A stretch of DNA of 25,175 bases from an uncultured Flavobacteriales bacterium. GTDB lineage: Bacteria; Bacteroidota; Bacteroidia; Flavobacteriales_D; Crocinitomicaceae. Shown piece by piece: positions 7,330 to 15,557 of the stretch. The stretch lies in the NCBI GenBank assembly GCA_937876195.1, contig CALEIK010000040.1:1-25175 (forward strand), written 5' to 3'. A program made the position numbers and the translations under genes. The number at the start of each line of letters is the position of its first letter. Position 1 is the stretch's first letter. The notes beneath the pieces were generated by a model. It searched no databases, had not been told where the DNA came from, and saw nothing but the letters and a program-made list of their open reading frames with translations.

Positions 7330-9738
7330 GTGAGCGGAAAGAAAAGTTTAATCATAAATAAATCCTACGATCCCCTAATTTTTAGGACGATCATTAAACG
7401 ATATTGGTGGTGGCCAATAACTTTTGTGTTTCTTTTTAGTCTCTTCGCATTTTTCTACCTGCGTTATACCAAACCTATTTTTGAAGCGTCAATGACGATT
7501 CAGTTGTCCGATGAAGACAATGCGAAAGAGGTTCTTGACATAGAAAACATGAACACGCGGAACGATCAGCTTTCGAGCGTTGTCGAGCTATTGCGTTCTG
7601 AGTTGCTTTTTGAAAGAGCGCTAAAGAAATTAAATCTGGATGTGAGTTTGTACTCCCGAGGACAAATATTAACAGAGGAAAAGTACAATTCGAGTAGTTT
7701 TCATGTTCAACCTTATGAGCTCAAAGATTCGTCATTGATTGACAAAGAAATCAGTGTGCTGTATGCCAAGAATAGAGTCACGCTTTCTTATTTAAAGGGA
7801 ACCAAGGAAGTCACCCTTAGTGGAAAGTTGAACGAACGCTTAACAAATGAAGATATAGATTTGGTCGTGAAGGCTAGAAATCTAAGCACCTTTCGACAGG
7901 ATGCAGAAAACAACGAGTTGTTCTTTGTCATTAACAGTCAAAAGAGCATTGTAGAACGCATGATTGGTGGACTGACGATTTCACCAATTGACGTTGGAGC
8001 AAAGACTATCAGCATTTCCTTCCGTGGCCATAATCCACAATTGTGTCACGATTTAACGGTTGGACTATCGGAAGCCTTCATTGAGTTCGATGAAGAAAAT
8101 CAGCGACAAGGAGGGGAGAACATTTTAAATTTTATCAACGGACAACTGGATTCACTTTCGATTGAGTTGCGCTCATCCAAGGATAGCTTGATGCTGTACC
8201 AACGAAAAAATGATATTCCAGACATCGAAATGGTGAGTGAAAACTTAACGGCAAATTTGAATAAGCTCCAGGACGAAATGTTTCTCATTGAGACAGAAAT
8301 ACAATCATTAAACAACGTAGAGCGAAAGCTGAGAAGTGATGTCGAACGTTTAGAAGTGTATCGTCTTCTTCCTGAAATGCTGGGAAAAAGTTACGAAGAT
8401 GCTTTGTTCATTCATATAGAACAACTCCATGAACTATTGGCATCCCGAGAAGACCTCTTGTTTAGCGCAACAGAAGATAATTCTAAGGTGAAATTAATCA
8501 ATCAAAAAATTGATTCAAAGATTGCATTAATTAAGCGAAGTGTCGCTGCAGTTCATAACCGATTGACTGAAAATGCAAGGGCATTGAGTGCCAAAATCTC
8601 AAGCCTTCAAGAACAAAACTTCGAGTTGCCAGAGAAGAAAATGGAGTATGGACGTTTAAAGAACATACAAGAATTAAATGAGAAGTATGTGAGTTTACTT
8701 ACCGAGAAAAAGGTGCTCTATGCCATTTCTGACGCGGGGTACGCTTCTTCTAACCGTATTTTAAGTAGACCCAAGGTTTCGGGTATTCCTGTTGCTCCGA
8801 ACTCGAATTTCATTTATACCACATTTATTATGTTCGGTATTATTCTAGGCATTGGTGTCATGTTCCTGAAATATTTAATGTTCAATGAGATTAATTTGCT
8901 CGAAGATCTGCAGAATTTATTGCCCCCTCAAGCTTCAATTTTGGGTGGTGTACCGTTGTTTAAATATGCGATGGAATATTCTCAAGTTATAGTCGCCGAG
9001 GCACCTAAATCGATGATGGCTGAAGCCATGCGTAAGATTAGGACAAACCTCAGCTATATCAACCCGAATTATCAGACAATTGCGATTTCATCATCCATTT
9101 CTGGTGAAGGGAAAACATTCGTAGCATTGAACCTAGGAGGGATCATTGCCATGTCAGGAAAGAAGACTGTAATTCTGGATTTGGATTTACGTAAACCAAA
9201 AGTACACTTAGGTTTCGACGCGGAAAACACGTATGGAATGAGCTCACTTATTGTTGGACAATGTACCTATGAACAGGCCATTCAAAAATCAACGATTGAA
9301 GGGTTTGATTTTATCACGGCAGGACCGATTCCTCCAAATCCATCAGAATTGTTATTGAGTCAAGGATACAAGGACATTATAACAAAGCTAAAAACCATCT
9401 ATGACGTTATCATTATCGATAACCCACCAGTTGGACTTGTCTCTGATGGTGTGCGCAACTTAACCGAAGCGGACATTCCAATTTACATTTTCAAATCACA
9501 CTACTCAAAACGAAATTTCGCGAACCGCGTGAAGGAATTATTTGAGATGCAACAGTTGAAATCGTTGAATGTGATTTTGAATGGTGTCAGCACTGGAAAA
9601 GGTTCCGTGTATGGTTATGGTTACGGATATGGTTACGGCTACGGTTATGGGTACATGGAAGAAGATACCAAGAAATTTAAGAATGCGGCAAAAAAGCTAA
9701 AATGGTACCGAAGAATATTTAGAAGGAATGAAAATTAA
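7330..9738 (+). CDS. Wzc-type polysaccharide co-polymerase with BY-kinase domain
   Basis: The 802-residue inner-membrane protein fuses a Wzz chain-length domain with a bacterial tyrosine kinase. A GTG start lies 3 nt after the OPX stop. TM1 is at about 25-46; a long periplasmic coiled-coil region runs to TM2 at about 497-518. The kinase has Walker A SGEGKT (K595), Walker A' ILDLDLRKP (D617, D619) and Walker B VIIIDNPP (D697). The tail, residues 761-775, alternates Tyr and Gly (eight Tyr), followed by a basic end (KKFKNAAKKLKWYRRIFRR). In this family trans-phosphorylation of a C-terminal Tyr cluster controls oligomer state and polymer length. The pairing with an OPX protein indicates a Wzx/Wzy-type export route. 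The 3' end overlaps the epimerase gene by 11 bp. Confidence 0.93.
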   Translation: MSGKKSLIINKSYDPLIFRTIIKRYWWWPITFVFLFSLFAFFYLRYTKPIFEASMTIQLSDEDNAKEVLDIENMNTRNDQLSSVVELLRSELLFERALKKLNLDVSLYSRGQILTEEKYNSSSFHVQPYELKDSSLIDKEISVLYAKNRVTLSYLKGTKEVTLSGKLNERLTNEDIDLVVKARNLSTFRQDAENNELFFVINSQKSIVERMIGGLTISPIDVGAKTISISFRGHNPQLCHDLTVGLSEAFIEFDEENQRQGGENILNFINGQLDSLSIELRSSKDSLMLYQRKNDIPDIEMVSENLTANLNKLQDEMFLIETEIQSLNNVERKLRSDVERLEVYRLLPEMLGKSYEDALFIHIEQLHELLASREDLLFSATEDNSKVKLINQKIDSKIALIKRSVAAVHNRLTENARALSAKISSLQEQNFELPEKKMEYGRLKNIQELNEKYVSLLTEKKVLYAISDAGYASSNRILSRPKVSGIPVAPNSNFIYTTFIMFGIILGIGVMFLKYLMFNEINLLEDLQNLLPPQASILGGVPLFKYAMEYSQVIVAEAPKSMMAEAMRKIRTNLSYINPNYQTIAISSSISGEGKTFVALNLGGIIAMSGKKTVILDLDLRKPKVHLGFDAENTYGMSSLIVGQCTYEQAIQKSTIEGFDFITAGPIPPNPSELLLSQGYKDIITKLKTIYDVIIIDNPPVGLVSDGVRNLTEADIPIYIFKSHYSKRNFANRVKELFEMQQLKSLNVILNGVSTGKGSVYGYGYGYGYGYGYGYMEEDTKKFKNAAKKLKWYRRIFRRNEN
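9610..9654 (+). repeat. Tyr-Gly codon repeat in kinase tail
   Basis: Fifteen codons alternate TAT/TAC with GGT/GGA/GGC/GGG, giving eight Tyr and seven Gly. The six-base unit TATGGT is imperfectly conserved, with third positions varied. Slipped-strand change in copy number is possible, but the synonymous variation argues that the peptide is kept by selection. It corresponds to the tyrosine cluster of BY-kinases. Confidence 0.8.
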
Positions 9739-10279
9739 CGAAACACCCATTGCCGGGTTGCTCATTTTTGAACCTCAAATTTTTGAAGATGCAAGAGGTG
9801 CTTTTTTTGAAAGTTTTAATAAAAAAATCTTCAACGAAGCGACAGGCGAAATGTTTGAATTCGTGCAAGACAATCAGTCACTTTCTCACAAAAATGTTTT
9901 AAGAGGTTTACACTTTCAGAAACCTCCATTTGCTCAAGGTAAACTGGTTCGTGTCATCAAAGGTGCAGTATTAGACGTCGCAGTGGACATCAGAGTTGGT
10001 TCCCCTACATATGGAAAGCACTTCAGCGTAGAACTATCAGAAGAGAACAATCGAATGCTCTGGATTCCACCAGGTTTTGCACATGGGTTTAAATCCCTTG
10101 AGCACAATACTATTTTTTCGTACAAGTGTACAAACTACTATGAACCAAGCAGTGAGGGAACCATTTTGTGGAATGATCCGTCTTTGAATATAGATTGGGG
10201 GAGCAATGATTGTTTGGTTTCAGAAAAGGACAAAATTGGTGAAGAATTTAGTAACTTTGTCTCCCACTTTCAAATGTAA
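9728..10279 (+). CDS. rfbC: dTDP-4-dehydrorhamnose 3,5-epimerase family (RmlC)
   Basis: The 183-residue cupin-fold enzyme epimerises carbons 3 and 5 of dTDP-4-keto-6-deoxyglucose on the way to dTDP-L-rhamnose. Diagnostic stretches: FEDARGAFFESFNKKIF, FVQDNQSLSHKNVLRGLHFQ with catalytic H62, VRVIKGAVLDVAVDIRVGSPTYG, WIPPGFAHGF and FSYKCTNYYEP with the likely catalytic Tyr132. The length is normal. The start overlaps the kinase gene by 11 bp. The partner genes rfbA, rfbB and rfbD are not in this window, so either they lie elsewhere or the enzyme acts on a related deoxysugar. Its presence suggests rhamnose or a similar 6-deoxyhexose in the polymer. Confidence 0.93.
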   Translation: MKINETPIAGLLIFEPQIFEDARGAFFESFNKKIFNEATGEMFEFVQDNQSLSHKNVLRGLHFQKPPFAQGKLVRVIKGAVLDVAVDIRVGSPTYGKHFSVELSEENNRMLWIPPGFAHGFKSLEHNTIFSYKCTNYYEPSSEGTILWNDPSLNIDWGSNDCLVSEKDKIGEEFSNFVSHFQM

Positions 10280-10282
10280 ACT

Positions 10283-11371
10283 GTGCTGTTAAAGATTTTT
10301 CAAATGTTAAGCTTTGGACTCGGAGGAGTTGTGGTTGCGATTGTATGCAACACGCTACTTTTGCGTTTTTCAAGATCATTGGGGATCCGAAATAAGAACG
10401 ACGTTGTTATCCGTTGGAGCAATGAATCAAAACCTTCTCTTGGCGGCGTAAGTTTTTTCGTGGTATTTGTCTTTGCGGCAATCGCCTATTCCATTGTCTT
10501 TCATGAAGCACCAAATATTTTTCAGAACAAGCAATATGTTGGCCTTTTTGTAGCTGGATCGCTCGCCTTTTTGATGGGACTAGCAGATGATGCCTACAAT
10601 ACGAAACCGATGATCAAGCTGTTTGTGCAAATCCTATGCGGCGTTATCTTTGTGCTTACTGGTACATCCATTGAATTATTTCACAGCGCATACCTTGATG
10701 GATTTTTTACGGTGATTTGGGTGGTAGTCATTATGAATTCCCTCAATATGCTGGATAACATGGATGGAATTACTGGAACAACGGTTTTCTTTATTCTTGC
10801 AACATGCATCGTTTCTTCATGGATAATTTTTCCTTTCAACATCAACATTTGGGTCTTGATGACAATCTCTGTTCTTGGGGCTGTGACTGGATTTTTGAGC
10901 ATGAACATTCACCCCTCTAAATTGTTTATGGGTGATGCAGGATCGCAATTCATTGGCTTGTTTGTCGCTTTTATTGGTGTCAAATTCTTGTGGAACATCG
11001 GAAGCTCGGATCCAGGAAATATCCACCCGTCATGGTTGGGATTATGTGTCACGCTTGTGGCATTTACACCGGCTGCAGTTGACACGCTAACGGTGGTGAT
11101 TAATCGCCTGAAACAAGGAAAATCTCCCATGGTTGGTGGAAAAGATCATACGACGCATCATTTGGTGTATGCTGGACTTTCAGATCGAAAGGTGTGGTTG
11201 GTTTTTGTGTTGATTGGTCTGCTTTCATCTCTTTTGGCAATCATGATGGTACACCTCGTTTCACTGGAAGCGTATTTGCCAGTGCTGTTTTTTGTGGTGT
11301 ATTTTGTTTTCGTTTTCGTGTTGTTGTATCGAAATACGTTGAAGTACCCAGCACCAGAGAAGGAGGATTAG
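10283..11371 (+). CDS. Undecaprenyl-phosphate sugar-1-phosphate transferase (WecA/MraY family)
   Basis: The 362-residue polytopic protein carries the polyprenyl-phosphate N-acetylhexosamine-1-phosphate transferase signature: ADDAYNTKP (D102, D103), NMLDNMDGITG (D158, D161), FMGDAGSQFIG (D218) and the cytoplasmic loop GGKDHTTHH (H289, H292, H293). About ten hydrophobic segments are visible. The SKPSLGG region near residue 50 is also typical. WecA-type enzymes start lipid-linked glycan synthesis by loading a UDP-HexNAc phosphate onto undecaprenyl phosphate. Its place at the end of the exopolysaccharide operon, 3 nt after rfbC and outside any murein cluster, favours WecA function over MraY. A GTG start is assumed; an ATG at 10304 is an alternative. 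Confidence 0.88.
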   Translation: MLLKIFQMLSFGLGGVVVAIVCNTLLLRFSRSLGIRNKNDVVIRWSNESKPSLGGVSFFVVFVFAAIAYSIVFHEAPNIFQNKQYVGLFVAGSLAFLMGLADDAYNTKPMIKLFVQILCGVIFVLTGTSIELFHSAYLDGFFTVIWVVVIMNSLNMLDNMDGITGTTVFFILATCIVSSWIIFPFNINIWVLMTISVLGAVTGFLSMNIHPSKLFMGDAGSQFIGLFVAFIGVKFLWNIGSSDPGNIHPSWLGLCVTLVAFTPAAVDTLTVVINRLKQGKSPMVGGKDHTTHHLVYAGLSDRKVWLVFVLIGLLSSLLAIMMVHLVSLEAYLPVLFFVVYFVFVFVLLYRNTLKYPAPEKED

Positions 11372-11406
11372 AAATTTAACGCTTTTTTCTTATTGGGTAA
11401 AGGGAA

Positions 11407-11588
11407 ACCGCGGAGTCGCGCAAAGTTTAACCGCAGAGCTGCGCAGAGAGGGTATACTGTACATCACCATTTAACACATCAAACGTTACTATTACTCATC
11501 CGCAGAGTATATAGCAAAGAAGCTGTAGGAATACCTCAGCGCAAATCTTAGCGCAACTTTGCGGTTAAACTTTACGGTTCTCTGCGGT
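11407..11588. repeat. 182-bp palindromic MITE-like element in the 11372-11712 gap
   Basis: The 341-bp gene-free gap after the exopolysaccharide operon is mostly this element. The arms at 11407-11444 and 11551-11588 are both 38 nt and match as inverted repeats at about 31 of 38 positions by hand count (shared core AAAGTTTAACCGC). The middle part, 11470-11542, reappears in inverted orientation at 22987-23060. No coding frame is evident and no target-site duplication was found. The CCGCAGAG-rich sequence resembles dispersed intergenic repeats of Bacteroidota. It could form a long imperfect hairpin and end transcription of the operon. Confidence 0.65.
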
Positions 11589-11712
11589 CAAGACCTAATC
11601 CAGTAAAAACCTCTTTTGTAAAACCTTTTTGCTTGAGAGTTCGTTCTGCTAAAAAATCACATTATTTCCTCCTAGTTACCACCACTCACTACTTATTTCT
11701 TAAATTCGTGTC

Positions 11713-12624
11713 ATGAGTTTTTCAATGCGAATTTTACCAATCATTTTCCTCGGAACAACGTGTTTTTTTCAAGCATGTACAACGGATGCAAACCCGAAGG
11801 AAACGCCTGTGAAAAGCATCGAGGAGAACGAGCAAAACAATAAAATCCCCTTACCTCCTTTGCCGAAGTCTGTCATCTTTTGTGGTGAAGAATTTCAACT
11901 CGATAATTTTGATGTGCGCGAACGTCTCGACAAAGAAATCATCGTCAATACATTTTACCACAGTTCCACGATTCAAGGACTCAAACAAGCGAACCGCTAT
12001 TTTCCACAGATCGAAAAAGAACTAAAAGCCAACGGAATTCCAGACGATTTTAAATACTTGTGCCTCATCGAAAGTGGATTGACGCAAGCGACAAGTCCCT
12101 CGGGGGCGAAAGGATTTTGGCAGTTTATGCCGAGGACTGCTGAAGAATTTGGTTTGTTGGTGAATGCACAAATTGATGAACGATTGGACATCGCTAAAAG
12201 TACGGTAGCGGCATGTCACTACTTACAAAATGCGCAAAAGAAATTCAACGATTGGATGCTCACCGCGGCTTCGTATAACAGAGGAATGAGTGGAATTGAA
12301 GAAGCGTTGGAAGACCAAGAAGTGGACACCTACTTTGATTTACACCTCACGAATGAAACGAGTCGTTATGTATTTCGCATTGTTGCGATGAAGCTGATTT
12401 TCGAGAATCCAGAAGCCTACGGATTCTCCAAAGAAGAAATTGAATTGTACGAACCGATTCCCACGCGTGAAGTGGTCGTAAAAGCATCGATCTTGAACTT
12501 GAAGCATTGGGCAAAAGAACAAGGCTCGAATTACAGGATGTTGAAGTTGTTGAATCCTTGGATTTTGACGGATAAATTAACGGTGAAGAATTCGGAAATG
12601 ATTATTGAACTGCCAGCAAAGTGA
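11713..12624 (+). CDS. Lytic transglycosylase lipoprotein, SLT domain (MltD-like)
   Basis: The 303-residue lipoprotein has a signal peptide with lipobox FFQAC (Cys22). A second ATG at 11725 gives an equally good signal and may be the true start. The SLT goose-lysozyme-like domain follows: YLCLIESGLTQATSPSGAKG with the catalytic Glu120, then GFWQFMPRTAEEFGL, VAACHYLQNAQKKFNDWMLT and AASYNRGMSGI. The enzyme cleaves the MurNAc-GlcNAc bond to give 1,6-anhydro ends, from the periplasmic face of a membrane. The C-terminal stretch (ILNLKHWAKEQGSNYRMLKL ... LPAK) resembles the hinge seen before LysM repeats in MltD, but no LysM domain is present. The stop overlaps uvrA by 4 bp. Confidence 0.88.
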   Translation: MSFSMRILPIIFLGTTCFFQACTTDANPKETPVKSIEENEQNNKIPLPPLPKSVIFCGEEFQLDNFDVRERLDKEIIVNTFYHSSTIQGLKQANRYFPQIEKELKANGIPDDFKYLCLIESGLTQATSPSGAKGFWQFMPRTAEEFGLLVNAQIDERLDIAKSTVAACHYLQNAQKKFNDWMLTAASYNRGMSGIEEALEDQEVDTYFDLHLTNETSRYVFRIVAMKLIFENPEAYGFSKEEIELYEPIPTREVVVKASILNLKHWAKEQGSNYRMLKLLNPWILTDKLTVKNSEMIIELPAK

Positions 12625-15422
12625 GTAAAAAAACATACATAGAAGTTTACGGCGCTCGTGAACACAATCTGAAGAACATCGATCTCAAAATTCCACGGAA
12701 TTCATTGGTGGTCTTCACGGGACTGAGTGGAAGTGGAAAATCTTCCTTGGCGTTCGATACGATTTTCGCAGAAGGGCAGCGTCGTTACATTGAAACGTTT
12801 TCAGCATACGCGCGCCAGTTTTTGGGTGGATTGGAACGTCCTGATGTCGATAAGATTGATGGACTGAGTCCCGTAATTTCGATTGAACAAAAGACGGTTT
12901 CACGCTCACCACGATCTACGGTGGGTACAATCACAGAGATTTATGATTTCATGCGTTTGCTTTTCGCTCGAGTTGGAATTGCGTATTCGTACAACACAGG
13001 CGAAGCGATGGTCAAGTATTCAGATGATCAGATCGTTGATTTAATCATTGAACAATACGCAGGTAAAAAAGTCATCGTACTTGCACCGAAAATTAAAGGT
13101 AGAAAGGGACATTACCGCGAATTGTTCGAGCAGATCCAGAAAATGGGCTTCACGAAAGTGCGCGTCGATGGAGAATTGTTGGACATCGAAAAGGGAATGA
13201 AGCTGGATCGCTACAAAATTCACGACATTGAAATCGTAGTAGATCGACTTGAAATCTCTAAAAAGGACAAAAAACGCATTTACGACGATGTGGTCACGGC
13301 TATGAAGCACGGCGATAAATCAATGATGCTGATGGATTTTGAAACGAACGAAGTGCGCCATTTTAGTCGCTTGTTGATGTGTCCAACCACAGGAATTAGT
13401 TACCCCGAGCCCGAGCCGAGTTTGTTTTCGTTCAATTCGCCCTACGGTTCCTGTAAAACGTGCAGTGGCTTGGGTGAAGTTTCCGAAGTGGACATCGATA
13501 AAATCATTCCAGATCCCAAAAAATCGATCAAGAAAGGTGGATTGGCTCCCTTGGGTGAGTACAAACGCAAGTGGATTTTTGAGAAATTGGAAGCATTTCT
13601 GAAACAAGAAGGATTTGCACTGACGACTCCGATTTCGGAGATCAGTGAGGAAGTGATGGAAGTGGTGCTGAACGGAAACGAAGGCATCGAGCGTTCCAAC
13701 AAAAGCAGTGAGATTGTATTTGAAGGCGTCATCAATTTTGTGGCGCGCCATTCGGAAGAAAGTTCTGCCCCGATTCAACGTTGGGCGCAAAGCTTCATGA
13801 ATAAAAACATCTGTCCAACCTGCCACGGAACGCGCATCAAAAAGGAAGCGCACTTTTTTAAGATTGGTGGAAAGCACATCGGCGAGCTGGCGCAAATGGA
13901 CATCCTCGATTTAGCGGCATGGTTCAAAACTATCGAAAAGCAATTATCGAAGAATGAACTGACCATCGCCACGGAAATTTTAAAGGAAATTAACGCGCGT
14001 TTAGGATTTATCGTAGAAGTCGGGTTGACCTACTTGTCGCTGCACCGTTCTGCAAAGACACTTTCGGGTGGAGAGGCGCAACGGATTCGCCTGGCAACGC
14101 AAATTGGGAGTGAATTGATGAACGTTCTGTACATTTTGGATGAACCTTCCATCGGTTTGCATCAACGTGATAATTCCCGCTTGATTACCTCCCTGAAACG
14201 TTTGCGCGATACAGGGAACTCCGTCATTGTGGTGGAACACGACAAAGAAATGATCGAAGCAGCCGACTTTGTGGTCGATTTAGGTCCAGGCGCGGGCGTA
14301 CACGGCGGCGAAATTGTGAACGCAAGTCCCATCGGTCAGTTGACCAACAAAGATTCGCTCACGAACCAATATTTGACAGGGGTGAAGAAGATTGAAGTTC
14401 CATCCACCCGTCGGAAAGGAAATGGAAAGAAATTGGTGCTGAAAGGTGCGACAGGTAGAAATCTGCAAAACGTCAACTTGACGATTCCCTTGGGAACGTT
14501 TACCTGTATCACGGGTGTTTCGGGCAGTGGAAAATCATCGTTGATCAACCAAACCCTGTACCCCATTTTATTGAAAGAAATTTACAACGGCGTGAAGAAA
14601 CCCTTGCCGTACACGTCCATTTCTGGGTTGGAACATTTGGACAAAGTCATTGAAATTGACCAGAGTCCGATTGGTAGAACGCCACGTTCAAATCCCGCGA
14701 CGTACACCAAATTGTTCGATGAAATTCGTTCCATTTTCTCCAATTTACCCGAAGCGCAAATCCGCGGATACAAAGCGGGGCGTTTTTCCTTCAACGTGAT
14801 CGGCGGACGCTGTGAAACCTGCAGAGGCGGTGGAATGAAAGTGGTGGAAATGAATTTCTTGCCCGATGTCTTGGTGGAATGTGAAACGTGCAACGGCAAG
14901 CGCTACAACCGAGAAACCTTGGAAGTCCGCTACAAAGGAAAATCCATCAGCGATGTGTTGAACATGACCATTCAAGATGCAACAGGCTTTTTTGAGCACA
15001 TCCCGAAAATTTACCGCATTTTGGACACCTTACTTTCTGTGGGCATGGGCTACGTAACTTTGGGACAACCATCTACCACACTTTCGGGCGGTGAAGCACA
15101 GCGCATTAAATTGTCCGCAGAACTTTCCAAGCGCAGCACGGGCAATACCCTGTACATTTTGGACGAACCTTCCACGGGCTTGCACTTTGAGGACATTAAA
15201 ATGCTCCTCCTCGTGTTACAAAAACTCGCCGACGAAGGCAACACAGTGCTGGTCATAGAGCACAATTTGGACATCATCAAAGTCGCGGACCACATTGTGG
15301 ACATCGGTCCCGAAGGCGGAAAAGACGGCGGAAAAATTGTCTGCGCTGGAACTCCCGAAGCAATTACGAAGAAGTTTTCGGATGTTTCGCATACTGCGAA
15401 GTATTTGAGGATGGAGATGTAG
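12621..15422 (+). CDS. uvrA: Excinuclease ABC subunit UvrA
   Basis: The 933-residue protein is full length for UvrA, the damage-sensing ATPase of nucleotide excision repair. A GTG start lies in the GTGA overlap with the transglycosylase gene. It contains two ABC modules: Walker A TGLSGSGKSSLAFD (K40) and TGVSGSGKSSLINQ (K638), and two LSGGEAQRI signatures, each followed by a Walker B ILDEPS. The C-terminal zinc finger is intact (C731, C734, C754, C757). The N-terminal one reads C254-P-T-T, then C278 and C281, so the second Cys of the usual CPxC is Thr257. A further CPTCHGTR lies in the insertion region. GC content is visibly higher than in the genes that follow. Confidence 0.97.
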   Translation: MSKKTYIEVYGAREHNLKNIDLKIPRNSLVVFTGLSGSGKSSLAFDTIFAEGQRRYIETFSAYARQFLGGLERPDVDKIDGLSPVISIEQKTVSRSPRSTVGTITEIYDFMRLLFARVGIAYSYNTGEAMVKYSDDQIVDLIIEQYAGKKVIVLAPKIKGRKGHYRELFEQIQKMGFTKVRVDGELLDIEKGMKLDRYKIHDIEIVVDRLEISKKDKKRIYDDVVTAMKHGDKSMMLMDFETNEVRHFSRLLMCPTTGISYPEPEPSLFSFNSPYGSCKTCSGLGEVSEVDIDKIIPDPKKSIKKGGLAPLGEYKRKWIFEKLEAFLKQEGFALTTPISEISEEVMEVVLNGNEGIERSNKSSEIVFEGVINFVARHSEESSAPIQRWAQSFMNKNICPTCHGTRIKKEAHFFKIGGKHIGELAQMDILDLAAWFKTIEKQLSKNELTIATEILKEINARLGFIVEVGLTYLSLHRSAKTLSGGEAQRIRLATQIGSELMNVLYILDEPSIGLHQRDNSRLITSLKRLRDTGNSVIVVEHDKEMIEAADFVVDLGPGAGVHGGEIVNASPIGQLTNKDSLTNQYLTGVKKIEVPSTRRKGNGKKLVLKGATGRNLQNVNLTIPLGTFTCITGVSGSGKSSLINQTLYPILLKEIYNGVKKPLPYTSISGLEHLDKVIEIDQSPIGRTPRSNPATYTKLFDEIRSIFSNLPEAQIRGYKAGRFSFNVIGGRCETCRGGGMKVVEMNFLPDVLVECETCNGKRYNRETLEVRYKGKSISDVLNMTIQDATGFFEHIPKIYRILDTLLSVGMGYVTLGQPSTTLSGGEAQRIKLSAELSKRSTGNTLYILDEPSTGLHFEDIKMLLLVLQKLADEGNTVLVIEHNLDIIKVADHIVDIGPEGGKDGGKIVCAGTPEAITKKFSDVSHTAKYLRMEM

Positions 15423-15446
15423 AATTGCTATTTGGATTCAGAAGAG

Positions 15447-15533
15447 GTTGTAACGGTTTTTTTATTATTTTGTGGGAGGAAAGATAAGTTGGAGATTCGA
15501 ATGTGTGGATGAACCAGCTGTAATAGATAATTA
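15447..15533 (+). repeat. Leader repeat copy A, upstream of the SHOCT/WG gene
   Basis: The first 25 nt (15447-15471, GTTGTAACGG followed by a T-rich run) are identical to 17428-17452. The later part (GTGGGAGGAAA ... GTGGATGA) matches copy C at about 19671-19715. The repeat ends about 25 nt before the GTG start of the next gene. It may hold a promoter or a 5' leader; no exact TAnnTTTG box was found, though TAAGTTGG sits where copies B and C have similar AT-rich octamers. Confidence 0.6.
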
Positions 15534-15557
15534 CAAACATTAATCTTAAAAAGAAGA

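Noticed and set aside
13320..13895. 191-codon minus-strand frame within uvrA
   Set aside because: Shadow of a well-conserved gene with intact motifs.
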